A DNA stretch of 64,000 nucleotides from Monarcha castaneiventris obscurior. Its lineage: Eukaryota > Chordata > Aves > Passeriformes > Monarchidae. The stretch is from assembly GCA_026261815.1 (NCBI GenBank), contig JAMPIT010000230.1:35796501-35860500 (forward strand). The letters are read 5' to 3'. The notes under the pieces are model-generated. The model saw only the letters and a list, made by a program, of their open reading frames with translations. It had not been told where the DNA came from and made no database searches. This document shows, piece by piece, positions 12,001 to 24,490 of the stretch (its first letter is position 1; each line of letters opens with the position of its first letter). The position numbers were made by a program, and so were the translations under genes.

Positions 12001-15000
12001 GTAAATAAATTCAGTGTAGTCACTTGTTACTCATCATATTAATACCAAAAGTAAGAGTGAAAGCTCTTCTCTGTCCCAATCTCATTGCTGGTTTCTGCCT
12101 TGAGCATGCAGCCATTTATCTCTGTAGGATAAGCCACTCCACAGGCAGGCAGGCTCCCTCCCCTTCCTACCACCCCGGGATTCATGTGATTCCTACCTTA
12201 AACATATGCCTCTGCTCAAATAACCTTCAGCTTGTGGGCCAGGGCCTTCCTCCCCCTGCTCTCTAGGAACATCACTAAATCACTGCCAGCCCTGGCACGA
12301 AGCCTGGCTCCAATTGTGTCATCTTGGTCTTGTGTCACAAGCTGCTAGGGCTGCGGCAAGGTCAGGGGCTTTATGGTATAACAGGAAAAGTATCTCCAAA
12401 AGGAAAGCTGAGCCCAAGAAAAGGAGATCCTTCCATCTCCAGGCGGATTTTGAGTGCCCTGCCTCCTTGTGCGGGACAGTTAGCAATTTCCTCCCCTCTC
12501 AGCTGCTGCTGACACATGGCTGGATGGCTTCCAGCCTCCTCAGTGCACATTGTTCTGTGAGTGTTTGTCTTAGCAAAGTGCAGAGCCAGCCGCACCTTGC
12601 AATTAATAAATATGTGTCAACACTTGGTGCAAGCCCGATTATTATCATTACCCCAGAATTAGAGGGCTGGCACAGCCACTGAGCCTCCCGAGGGCCTGAT
12701 CCTGCCAGGTGCTCAGCGCTCTTCATTTCCACCAGCAGCAAGCAGAAGTGGAGGCCAGGAGGGAATTACAGGATTCAGCTATCCAAGGGGCGATTTTTTA
12801 TTTAGTCTCAAATACTAAAAGAGATTATTCCTGTCAAGAGAGAGGAGAAAGGCAAAATTAATAGCTAGAGGCCATCCCCTCAACAGCTATAAAATAATGC
12901 CACTCACTTAGCAGCAATGGATCACTGCTGATCTACATCAGCTCAGAATCTGGTGCTGGTAAACATGAAATGGAGATTATAAAAGGAAATTAATTACAGT
13001 GAAAGCTAACCTAAAAGGTGAATACATATGCAGGGATTCCCATGCTGGTTACAGTGCAGCTGTGTGGAGCTTGAGTTGAATTTCTAATCCATCTTGACCT
13101 CAGAGAACTCTTCATTTTATGCTTGGAGCACTGCCCCCCTGGAGTCAGGGTCACAGTGATGTACCTGGAGGGAGGATTTGAATCCTCAAGCCTGATTATG
13201 ATTTGCACTAATGCCTCTTTTCACTGGAAGCGCTGTGACATTTACCTTACACCCTGAGCACTGCTAGAATGAAAAAGAAACCATGGAGGATGATCTTGAA
13301 AGGAGGTTATTTTCCTGAAAATGCAGATGGGACATGTTTTTAAGATATCTGCACTCTAAAGATGTCTTTTCAGGCTTGGTCCTCGGCTCTCCTTGATTTC
13401 AAGTACTCAGCATTGCTCCCGCATCAATACTTTTGCAGAATTTGTAGAAGTGCCAAACTGGTCTTCAGGTACCTTCCTAACTTGAGAAATCCTGCCACCC
13501 TGGCAAGCAGGGGATCAGGCTGCCCAGCAGGATTTGGCTGCATCTGAAGGAACAGGTGCTTCTCATCCAAGCTGCTGTGTCAGAAGGGTGGAGGGTTGGG
13601 CTAGAAGCCTCGAAATGAGTAGGGTCCTCACAGAGAGCAGTAGCCTGGCATACTGTCAGGTGTAGTGATGCTTCCACGAGTGCCCGGGGAAAGGTGCCTG
13701 CTGCCATTTCCTCTCTTCCAGATCGGTTGGTCTGAGCACTCTCACGTCATTTAGAGCAAGAGAAGGGCTGGAGTGGGCACTGATGCTGACTTGAATGGGA
13801 AGCAATCTAAGAAACATGCAAGGATTTCTGCTGCCAAAACCCAGCACAGCCCTAGGCCAGGCAAGTACCACTTGGATAAAACAGAAGTGTCAGCTCCTCC
13901 AAGAACTGCCATTACTCAAGTTGTGGTTATCCCAGCTCCCTCTGCCCCTTCTACACCAACACTGGTGAGCTGTGCCCTGTGGTGGGTTAAAGTGAAGCGT
14001 GTTCAGGTGCCTGAGGCGAGGCTGAAGGGTCATGCTGTGGAAGGGCTCTCTGTTGCCCCATGTAATGCTGCAATCCTTACAAAACAGTTTCTACACCCCA
14101 GTCCTGCCTGAGGAGCACAGAGAAGCACCAGACATCTCTGCCAGCTGTTCACCTGGTGCTTTGCCTCTGTTCATATCTCCAGCTCATTCAACATTTCTTC
14201 CAGAAAGTGAATCCAGGAGTTTGACTCACCATGGATAGCTATTGCTATTTACTGGTACTATCACCTGGCTTGATTATTGTGGAAATCAGCTCCTGCATTA
14301 GACATTGTTAAATTATCTCTTCGTTTTCCAAGGTCACGCACATAACTTAGTATCAGTGAACCCTTCTGTGTAATAACGCCAAGAAATGGCTTTTCCTAGA
14401 TAAATTCACAGTGAAAATTGTTATCATGGTCCAGGACTATTTTAAGTCATGGTCCCATGGTTCCCCAGCCCGATAACACTGTTAGAAAAGGCTCCTGAGA
14501 TCCATCAGCCAATCCAGAGGCAGTGAAATACTGAATAATATAAAATAATATAAAATTTTGATTTCTTATGTGATCAAAGCCAGGATCCTCTGTGAAAGGC
14601 ATAGGGCATTATCTCATATTTTTATAACACCTGTTTGCATTGCCACAAAGCAACCCAAGCATGAATCATGTATGTATGGCTGTGTCAGACCTCCTGAGCA
14701 AGGTAGCAGAAAAGTGACTTCCTGGAGAGGCCGGGTGCTGCCATGCATCCAGTGCTCAGCTGCCATCTGCTCAGGACAGCAGAGCCCTCACCGAGCCTTG
14801 GGGTTGGCACTGCCACAATTCATAGCATAGCACTGTTTAGCCCTCATCACTTACATTTTCACACCCACAAGCTACCCATAAACTACTGAAAAAGCAATCT
14901 TGTTTTCCTACTAAAATTTCTCCCTGTCTCTTCTTATGACAGTTTACCAAAAACCACAGCCCACACTTGATTGTGGTTGAGCTGCTGCAACAGCAGTACT

Positions 15001-18000
15001 GCTTCTTGTTGCTTATAGCACATCTATTCTTCTTTTAAACTTCTCCAGCCAAAAGGCACCTTTTTTCTTCTTTTTTATTTTGTTTTCTGTTCATAGAGTA
15101 CCTGGCAGAGTTATATTCTGTAGTAGAATGGGTTTGGTGTGCAAGCTCTGTAGTAATGAGAACAGCATTATTATTTTTAAGAGGGGGCTTCTTTTTCATT
15201 CTGTGGTAAGGCAGCAAGAGCAGTCACAGCTGTGAGCTCCTTGCAGCCTCTATACTAAGTTCCTTGTGGCTGATGTTGATTTGTTACTCATGTCCTTTAA
15301 TGGAAAGAAGGATTTCCCCAAAACTCTGTTGGCACAGCTGAAATTCTCCATGGTGCCTTCCTGCTTCTGGATCACCTGCTCTTCAGTAAGAAATCAGGTT
15401 CCTTCTGAAAACAGAAGCAGGAGGGGCTGCCTTACAGGGAATGCAGAAAGCAGGTCTGCTGCAGATACTGCATGACACTTTTTTGATCATTACTACATCA
15501 CCCAGTCCAGATGCAGTGATTCTGCTTCAGAAGTGGGATACCTGCATCCATCTCAGCACTACTTTCTGGGACTTTCCCTGACCCTTTGCCTTGGTATATG
15601 GATTTGGAGAGCCTGTTCTGCACTAGGTCTCAGAGCCACTGGCTTTAAGACCTTGTTTGTGCTGTTTGACTACAGGAGCCCACTAAATGAGTAGATTAAA
15701 GCCTAGATCCTCAAAGATATGTAGGCACCTAAATCAGGTTAAGTCCATTTGATCCCGTTGGGGTTAGGTCCTCCTGTGTTTTTAAGGAGGTGGGTGTAGT
15801 ACCCTGGTTTTGGGGGAGGAGCAAGAGGTATTTTTCTGCAAAATGTGCATAAAAGAATTGAAAACTGGAAATGAAGGAGGTTAGACCCTGAGTTACAGGT
15901 CTTAAGGCTATAGAACTTGTGAAGAATAAACAGTGGAAAGAAAATTATAATTTTCTTCCAGTTTCTCAAAATATACTGGGGCAAACCATGTACTTTGACA
16001 CACTGACATGTCTTTTTCATCTTAATTTTTCCTTTTCCTCACTGTTAGTCTGCCAATGACCATCACCCCCTTCAGGCAAGAATGGTGCTCTCCTTCCTGT
16101 CCACAAAGGGTTTGGCAGATCCTGGGCAATAAGAATGTGCCTTTCAGACACAAGGATAGTGCAAGGACTCAACACTGCCCTGAAGCCCCACACAATAGGA
16201 AGAGCACAGTATCTTGATTCTTTGATAGTTTTTATTGGCCTTATGTGCTGGTGGACTGGTCTCAGCTCCTTTTCCTGATGACTGCTGGCCTCCAGCTTAA
16301 GTTGTGATAGGTCCTGATGAATATCTGGATGTCAAGGGGGTTGCTGTGGCTGTGCCTGGGCATGAATCCTACCCCAGAGTTCATTTCTTCATGTGGGAGC
16401 CAGGCTACTTCCCTGGCTACAATCACACATTGGAAAAGTACTTCTCCTGTCAGGAAGGAGTTGAGCCACTGCTGGTGGTGGTTTGTCCCAGGGACCCTCT
16501 CACTGCAGCTCAGAGAGCTGGGGGTGATGGTTGCTGAGGAATTGCCCTTGCTTACCTGTGCAACCACTCTGACAAAGCTCAGTGGTTAAGAGAGTGAGTA
16601 TTATATACCCGTGGCAGACATAAATATGTGCCAGTGCTTATCTTTTCTGAAAACAAATGAACAGAGATGTCTGCTTCTGGAGTTTCTGAGTGCGCATGGA
16701 CACAAAGTCTGCAGGCAGAAACAACAGCCCCCAGCTTCCTGCAAACACCTTTCCTCATTTTGACATGTCCAGCCAGAAGTGGCCTCTCACCCTTCAGTGT
16801 GAGAAGGCAAGGCAGTGCCCATGGAGCCCGTTGGAGTGGAGCTGGAGGAAGGGATGATTAAGACATGAGTGAAGAAGCTCTGCTCACGAGGCATTCCCGG
16901 CAAGGGTTCCGGTGGGACGTCTGCCCGTGATAACCCTGCAGCAGCAGCCGCCTTCCCTGGACCTCTGGAGACACTGGGAGAATTTCCTCTTCAGCTATTT
17001 TCAGGCAGCATCTGCGTCTCTCACCAGCCATGGATGCCACAAGGCATGGTGCCAAAAAATCAGCAGCTTGGCAGCTTGTCTACATGGACTCAAGAAATAT
17101 ATTTTGGATTAGCTGTACCATCTGCCTCTCACAGGTGTTCATCTGGGAGGATGGGGGAGGAGAAGGGCACCTGAGGGCACCAGAATCCAACAGAAAGTAC
17201 TTTATAGGGCAATACACATTGTAGCAGCTGGTGCTGATGGAGGAGGAATAAGGAGGAAGAACAGATACTAATTCCTACCTTGGAAAGATTAACAAACTTC
17301 ACAGCCCAGTTTCACTGAATCTGGCCAAATCTGAGTCCTTGCCCCATGATCTGCTGCAGGGGGCCAGGGGAGGTTCAGGGTAAGAATTCCCAGGGTTATG
17401 TACTGAAGGGAGGGAAGAAATTTTCTGGATAAATTTGGAGAATAGCTATGTGACATGTGCCTTGGTTTTGGGTAAGTGGAAGGTAGATCTAAGCATTCAC
17501 AGGCCACAGGCTTGGGATTTTTGTCAGCTATGACAAAATAACTGCTGTGCCTCAGCAGACACCACAAAGGTCTTATCCTTCTTTACTTATTTATGGTTAA
17601 TCATTAATATTTTCCTGGAAGTGGAACTCTACCAGTTCTCACAGAACTACAAAGCCACATTTCTAAACAAAGATCTTATTTGTGAGAAGATGAAACCCTG
17701 AGAGCAGTGAATGGTTTGCTTTCCACTGCACTGCAGAAACACCATTTCCTGTCCCTCCCGTGAAAAGAATTTGTGGCAGCAGTCCCTGCACAGGCTGCAC
17801 ACCTACAGAAACCATGGGCTGCCCATGCCAGCAGCACCAGCACCAGCTGCCTGCCTCACCTCTGGGGACAGAGGTGGGTCAGCAGGAGCTGCAGCTGTCA
17901 CACCTGCAAGGCTCCAGGTACCACCCACCAAAGGAGGGCGACTATCCTGCCTTAAAACTTTTTTTTTATCTGTTGCAAGGAATTGATGCCCACAGAGGCA

Positions 18001-20279
18001 GGGAAACAGAGGCAGGAGGGTATTTCTTCTGTTTGGAGACGACCTGCTGTTAGGACCAACACTAGGTAGGTCTGGTCCACACCTTGCCTGGTAGATGTTC
18101 CTGCTGTCGTCCTTGCTGTGTGTGTTAGACAAGTCATGAAAGAACTGGAGAAGGCCATCACCACTTCTTTCTCTGTCCTCTGAACTGTTGGTCCAAGACC
18201 TCCTTTAAAACCTGCAAAAGGTGTAGGGATGGTGCTTCCCACAGTGACACTTCCACTTCAATTACCTTCACAACTGTTTCACGGGATTGGATGAACTTTT
18301 CAGGAGCTACTCTTCCAGACATAAGGCTGCACAAGTCATGAAAGAATTGCACAGAGGGGAAAGAAAATAAACCCACTCTTGGCTCCTCATCTGCAAGCTG
18401 TTGCTACTGAGAAGGCAGCACTGAGCTGGTGTGAGGAAAGAGATTGTTGTTTCATGTGTTTCCAGATAACCATCAATAACACATATGATTGCAGCTGACC
18501 TTGTGATACCATATTGCTGCTTCTACTTTCTTTAAAAGTACAAAAAGCTGTGTTGCCTAATGCAAACAAGACTGGCCATGGAGAAAAAAGCTCACAGCAC
18601 CTCCGGTAGCAAGGCTGATGACTACAGTATTGCCTTTCAGTATTTCCTGTCCTGTCCATCATTGTCTGAATCACACACTGTCTGTGTCATTTGACTGTAA
18701 AACATGGCCCTTCATCATCGGACACATGGTTTCCTAATCCCCTGGGCTGAACCACTGGGCTTTCTTTTCCTTCGTCTGTGGAGCTACATGTAGTATTTTG
18801 CAACATTCCTGCTCCCAACACGTGTCCTCAGGAGGTGTTCCATGCACACCTTTTTGGTGGGTTCCTACTACCACACTTCAGGCCTAATTTCAAGTTAGAG
18901 CTTCTCCACCAGTGGCACTGCTGACAAATCAGAGTCCTTCCTGACCCAGGCAGTTTTAATTCATGTTGAATAAATACAAGTAATAAGAAAAAAGTAGGCT
19001 TTGCTCTTTCCAACTAAACCAGGAAAACCTTGACTGAGCGCAGGGAGGCTCATGATGTACTCTTGGCACATCAGCTATCTATGCTTGTAGGGTTCCAACA
19101 AGTTCCGGTTTTATTCAGAATACTAAATAGTGTTAGTGTTTGTTTCCTAGTGGGGATTTTCTATTTTTACCACCACTTTTTTGTTCTCAAGCACAGAATA
19201 AAAATACGCCAGGTGCTAATGGCTGTTTATTGGGTAGGTACAGACTGGGGAAATTGAGACTCAGAATTGCAATGACTTGTAGATTGGACAGGACAAAAGG
19301 TACTGCCTGTGAGTACTGCTTGCATGTCTTATGATGTGTATACAGTTTAATAAGGGCATTCATGTCTTCGGGCACCTTGTTATTTTTAATGCTAACTTTT
19401 TGTGTCACTTATTTTTGGGATGAATGCGAGAGAGAGAGAGAGAGCAAACATCACATTAGCCCTTGTGAAAGGTGCCAGCAAGTACTTAATACACATCTGT
19501 GTCAAGCAGTACAGAGGCAGAAAAACCCACCCAAACATGTGCTGAGAGGAGCTGCAGAAAACTTCTTGTCATTGGGAAGAGAGAGCTACCTGAAGGCTCC
19601 CATGGTCCTGCCTGCTTTGGATGCTGGAAAGGATCCCAGTGTGATGCAGGACAGTCTGTCCCAATTTTGCAGCTTGGGCCTGTGCTAGTGACTCCAAGCA
19701 TCTCAAGACTACACAAGACACAGTCCTGGCTGGCTCCCCAGACGTTTGCAACAATACCTTGTGTCCTCAGGTATTTTATGGTGAGCTGTGCCTGATCTTC
19801 AGGAGCACCAGTGAGTTCAATTGCTACAGAGCTGACTTTTACACAAGTTTTATGAATACATTTTATAGATGAGATTTGCCCTGTGTTAGGTTTGAATATG
19901 TATCAGACAATAAATTGCATAGCTGTCGTGTTGGTCATTAGCAGATGTCACCCCAAGGTTCCAGGGTCACCACATGATACATAGACTCTTTGGGCTGGTT
20001 TCAATCCCATGGGGAAAAAAAGAAAATGATGCTACAAGGCTCAATTAATAATGAATTGGAGGACCAAAATATAATAATTGCCAATCAACAGATGTTGTGG
20101 AAAACAGGTCAAGCAAATGGAAAATGTTATAGCTACATAGTTGTTTTTACCAGCTGATATGTTTGACATAGTGCTTCATGCCATTTTGTTTAAATTTAAC
20201 ATTATACAATTTCCATAGAGTAAGCCTACAGTGGACTGGGAAACACACTACTAAGAAATAATAACTGTATGACATGGTA
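9056..20279. other. Intergenic sequence with only weak repeat relics
   Basis: No recognised exon or RNA gene is present. A phrase near 15690-15780 (GATCCTCAAAG..TAGGCACCTAA) resembles a decayed amniote interspersed repeat but is too short to name. A near-exact 19-bp direct repeat occurs at 18129 and 18331 (see findings). A short GA tract lies at 19428-19444. The remaining sequence is unremarkable, and its open frames are short and mutually overlapping. Confidence 0.55.
19428..19444 (+). repeat. (GA)n microsatellite
   Basis: This is a run of about eight GA dinucleotides inside otherwise unique sequence. Confidence 0.9.
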
Positions 20280-21210
20280 TTGAGGGGCTTCTCTCAGGTT
20301 TCTGTAAGCATCAACATTAGGATCAAGGGCATTCAACATCTCTAAATTAATCCCCTGGAAATGAATATAAAATCACTGCTAATAAAATTTGTAGATGACA
20401 TCAAGACAATTATTAATACAGACCACTCATACAAACTGACCAAGAGCTTAGCAATCCTGAATCATTCTGACAAAATGTGGGTTTATGCAGTGAAATGTAA
20501 AGCAATTCATTTAGCAGTATGGAGTCAAGCCAAAGTTATAGACTTCATCCTGTAGAAGAATGGATCTGAAAATTATTATAGCAGAAAAGCCATTCAGCAT
20601 GGACTCCAAAGGCAATTGTGTGATAAAACATGAGCAGTCTTATTCTGGGACTCCTAAATTGATGATTACTGTGTAGGACTAAGGAAGTGATTTTCTGGGG
20701 CAAGTTATACTGGAATACAACATCTGGTTTTGGTGTCCATGGATTTAAAGGGTATTTGAAACAAATCTGAAAGGATGGAAATCTTTGCAGCAAGAGATGT
20801 GAGGGCTTAGTGCTTTAGCTTGTTGCAAAGCGTACTGAAGGCACTGAATTATGGCACGAAGTACCTTTGCTGTAGGCAGAAAATAGAAGGGTTCCCCAGC
20901 CTAGTGGAGAAGACTGTAGTAAGGACTAATGGCTGGAAACTAAGGCTAGGCAAGTTCAAATTTAAAAAGTAAGGGTTTTGTTTTGGTTTTATTTTGTAGT
21001 GAAGGTGGTCAACCATTGGAACACATGACCAAAGGAACAAGTCATTCTGTGTCTCATGACATCTTCAAATCAGGCTGTGCCTTTGCCAAATGCAAATTAT
21101 TGGCTTCATTACAGACATAACTGCAAGGAATTTAATGGTCTGTGATGCACAGGAGGCTATGCCAAATATCTAATGATCCCTTTTCACCTTAACTTCTGTG
21201 CATCAGTGAA
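20280..21210 (+). mobile_element. Old CR1 LINE fragment, RT 3' part plus tail
   Basis: The order of recognisable blocks follows the 3' half of an amniote CR1 retrotransposon. An 'ATTCAACATCT' block is followed by a reverse-transcriptase block reading LLIKFVDDIK at about 20379-20408, equivalent to the FADD active-site box of CR1, and KCKAIHLAV near 20495, equivalent to the KCK-x-LHLG motif. Then come a 'GGAATACAACATCTGGTTTTGGTGTCCA' type block near 20711, an 'AATGGCTGGAAACTAAGGCTAGGCAAGTTCAAAT' type block near 20927, a 'CAACCATTGGAACA' block near 21010, and a 3' UTR-like block near 21141-21190. The copy is decayed by substitutions, stops and frameshifts and cannot be active. Its left edge is uncertain. 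It is a LINE, not a virus. Confidence 0.8.
20361..20555 (+). pseudogene. CR1 reverse transcriptase remnant
   Basis: This open stretch of 64 codons keeps the sequence around the catalytic Asp pair (FVDD, where FADD is usual in CR1) and the downstream KCKAIHL segment. The reading frame breaks on both sides. In the family this domain copies the LINE RNA at a nicked genomic target; here it is only a fossil. Confidence 0.7.
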
Positions 21211-22452
21211 TTAAAGGAATGGATTCTGGTACTACAGGATATTGCCAACTGGGAGAGGATGAACTGGTACTTTTGGCCCCTAGGGAGGAGTGGAGGATGC
21301 TTCTAATAACCAGAAGATTGTTACTTTAGTTTTAACTTTACTCTTTAGTAATAATATTGGAGGGCAAGAAATTAATTTAGTTTTAGGGGATGAGAATTTC
21401 CATTGCTAAATTCTTTCTTACCAACAGGCTTGGAAAACAAATTTTCTTTCTTTTCTTAACTCAAAATTTATGCGTTCAATTTTTGCTTAAACAAATGTCT
21501 TCATTTGCTTAGCAAATTAAACAAATCATCTGGAGGTTCCTATTATTACCTGTGACAAATAGTTAATACTAAGCCCAGTCCAAAGACCATTGAAATTAAA
21601 GAGAGTCTCCACAGAGTTTTTCAAGTAGAAGTTTTATCAGATTCACTGACATTCAGTCAGTCATTATGCAGTTTTCTGGTCCACATCCGGTCAATAGAAT
21701 GGACTTTGCTGCTTTGGCATAGATCTGGATGCACACCTGGGAAGCCCATCTGCATCGGTTCAAACTCTGCACTCCATAGGATTTTTTTTTTAATAAACCA
21801 CACAGTAATTTATATTTTGCCAAGATTTGGGTGATTCTGTAGATACAGTATCTTTTCCACAACTAGGAGAATGTTAACTTCCATCATAAAGTTCAATTTC
21901 ACAATACCAGTACCAAATAATTTGGTTTTTCAACTTTCCTGTTTCCCCCCAAAGCAAGAGACAATGTTCTAGAAGACCCAAAAGGAATTCATCCCAATAG
22001 TTTTCATTTAGCTTCTATAATAAAAATGTTTTTTTCTAAAATGATCTTTTTTGTCTGTCCTACCTGCCTCTCTGTTTCATCAAACCTGTTGAAAACCTGG
22101 CCTTTAGGACCACCTGAAAAAAATGTGTCTAAGCAAAGTAAAGATCTTGGATGTGGAACATTAGAGCAAACTCTACTTCTGATATCACTGGAACTGTAAA
22201 TCAAATTTTCTCACTATTATTATCAGTAAGGATTTTTTTAATGTAAGTGGCAGTAATATCAAATACTATATATTAAATGAGTTAGAAAACGTGCAATAAG
22301 GCCCCTATTCATTGACAGGTGTTTTCTATCACCCATCTGTTTTTATAATAATGTTCTTGCCCACAGCTGATGTGAAAAAAAAGAGATGTACATATTGTTC
22401 CCTGTACATTACTCCAGTATATTGCCTGTGCTAGCCAGCACAGTATCATAAG

Positions 22453-22484
22453 TAATAATAATAATAATAATAATGATGATGATA
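22453..22484 (+). repeat. (TAA)n followed by (TGA)n microsatellite
   Basis: Seven or so TAA units run directly into three GAT units. Confidence 0.9.
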
Positions 22485-22498
22485 GCAACACTAATAAT

Positions 22499-22516
22499 TA
22501 TATATATATATATATA
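22499..22516 (+). repeat. (TA)9 microsatellite
   Basis: This is a perfect TA dinucleotide run just downstream of the TAA tract. Confidence 0.95.
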
Positions 22517-23749
22517 CTGCACAGGCAGAAGAATATATGCAAGTATTAAGATGAAGAAGGAATTTACCTAACAGAAGGTTAACTGGGTGACAAGAGAATA
22601 AGAGGGGTGGATACAGGATACTTGCAGATTGTACATTATAATAAGTGTCTATATAAAAATGTTTTATTTATTTAGATAGTTTACAAAACTATACATACCA
22701 TTATATACATTTCATACACATGGAAACCTTTCCCATTCAGAAAGCCTGATACTACTTATTTTATTCTGTGATTAAGAACACCCAGTAATATTGCTATGTT
22801 CAGGTCCATCCTAAGTAGACCAACTATGCTCCTATTCTCTCTAAAAAAAAAAAAAAAGAAACAAGGAAAGATCTATAGAAATGCACCACTGATGTACTAA
22901 CACATATTGGGAGTATGTTCCCGGCTGGGAATGGTAAACTGTCAGTAGATAGTAGATACTTTGGGGGGAGGGGAAGATGCAGCAGAAAGGAAGGAGAACC
23001 CTCTAAGTGGGAAGCTCATTGGGAAGCAGAAAACCTTTGATGGGTTCCCTGCCACTGACACCTCGAGGCCATGCAGATAATGTCTCTTTAGTGTCTCTGG
23101 TCCTTCTCCAGTCCTTCACCACACAGCCATGGTGGGAGTCTCTCAGATGTGATTGTAATGAGGAACCATATTGAGAGTGAGCTGAGTTAGATACGAGAGA
23201 CAGCAGGATAATATCTGCCTTTATTAGGGGACAGATACTGCCTTGAAAAGCCAGGACATGGATCCCTGCTGTTAGGATATGAACAGAAGGATTATTAAAT
23301 GAATGGGTGTCATAACAGAAATAATAACACTGACCTCTAGTTTTCATCAGTCTTAATGTTGTTCCCTCATTATAACAAACTATTTACCCTTTGGCCTCAT
23401 TTTATGCACATGGGAATCAGATTATTGCCTCATAAAACAAAGGAGCAGTGAGATTATCACTTAAGTAATGGTCCCAAGCATGCTGTTAGCACAGTGTCAC
23501 GGACTGTTGCTATACGGCAGAGCAGCATAACCCCTTTCATTAGGGCACAGTCCCAGTAACACGGGCAGTGGACCAAGCAGGAATGTCACGGGGCCAGTGA
23601 GCACAGCTTCCCGTTCACCCTCAGAGCAGTCAATCCCCAGAATTTTATCCCTGCAACTTGTTAAACCTCGGAAAGCCCATAGCCATTTAAAAGTGATGGC
23701 TGCTGTGTCTGTGCCAAATTGCTTTATCAGTTCTAGATAGCCGATTTTT

Positions 23750-23786
23750 CACACACACACACACACACACACCCCCCCCCACCCCC
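23750..23786 (+). repeat. (CA)n microsatellite with C-rich end
   Basis: About eleven CA units are followed by a run of nine C, an A and five C. Confidence 0.95.
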
Positions 23787-24334
23787 TTGGTATTTGCTGA
23801 TAAAATGTTTGCACACTGTTACGTGGGGAAATACAGGGCACTTGGGGGGAAAAAAAAGGAAAGAAAAAAGGCCTTGATAATTTAAGAGCTGGCATTTCAG
23901 AACGAGAATGTCAAGTAGTTTAGATCTTGTTGACGTTGAACCCTGGGGCTCTTCCTCCCTCCTTTTACTTAATGTTTAAAGCAGGCAGAGTGATCCTATG
24001 TTAAGGGCGTGTAGTCAGATACCTCTGCTGGGGATTCTTCTGACCAGCTTCAAGCACACTGCAGTGACTGAAGTCCACGGAGACAAGGATCTGTGGATAT
24101 AACACTGGCATTGTCTACACTTTCATTTCTGCCATACGCTGGCCCCTCTCCTCCTCTGCATTCATTGTCACTATTACATTTATCTGGGGAGAGAGGCCAT
24201 CATAGGCTGCATATTTATTAATCATTCTTACCTGCTTCTCTTTTTGTTCTTTGCTCTTGTTCTTTCCTGCACAGGGAGACAGAAAGGCAGCAGCATATCA
24301 CTGCAGAGGTACTTATACTGTGCTTTTTTTATCC

Positions 24335-24490
24335 ACAGATCTCCAAGTGCTCTACAAAGGTAAGTGCTAATATAACAATTATCATTCCTGTTTTTGTCAA
24401 ACCAGACAAGTGCTGTAAGAGAGAAGCCGAAGGGCACACAGCAGGCCAGTGATACAGGATGGGAGAGACCTTACATTTTCCACAGTTTTA
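24335..24490 (-). mobile_element. MIR-like (CORE-SINE) relic, inverted
   Basis: The segment reads in the reverse orientation of an amniote MIR-type SINE. A 'TCTCCAAGTGCTCTACAAAGGTAAGT' type block is followed by an 'ATTATCATTCCTG' block, a degraded 'accagacaag' block where the usual 'gaaactgaggcac' would lie, and 'GGGCACACAGCAGGCCAGTG' near 24431. The match is from memory of the general consensus and is diverged, so the subfamily is not assigned. These elements are non-coding and long inactive. Confidence 0.6.

Larger units (their letters stand above)
21211..24329. other. AT-rich intergenic sequence with microsatellites
   Basis: No gene is recognised. The stretch holds (TAA)n and (TA)n tracts near 22453-22516, an A run near 22843-22857 and a (CA)n tract at 23750-23772. 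The segment at about 23460-23960 looks compositionally conserved-like (GATAA motifs and few repeat hallmarks), but that cannot be shown from one sequence. Confidence 0.55.

Noticed and set aside
15690..15780. Phrase resembling a common amniote palindromic repeat
   Set aside because: It is too short and diverged to name, and no matching inverted arm is seen nearby.
16262..16589. Overlapping 101-, 90- and 77-codon frames on both strands
   Set aside because: They resemble no exon, have no supporting splice pattern, and I could not relate them to a known repeat.
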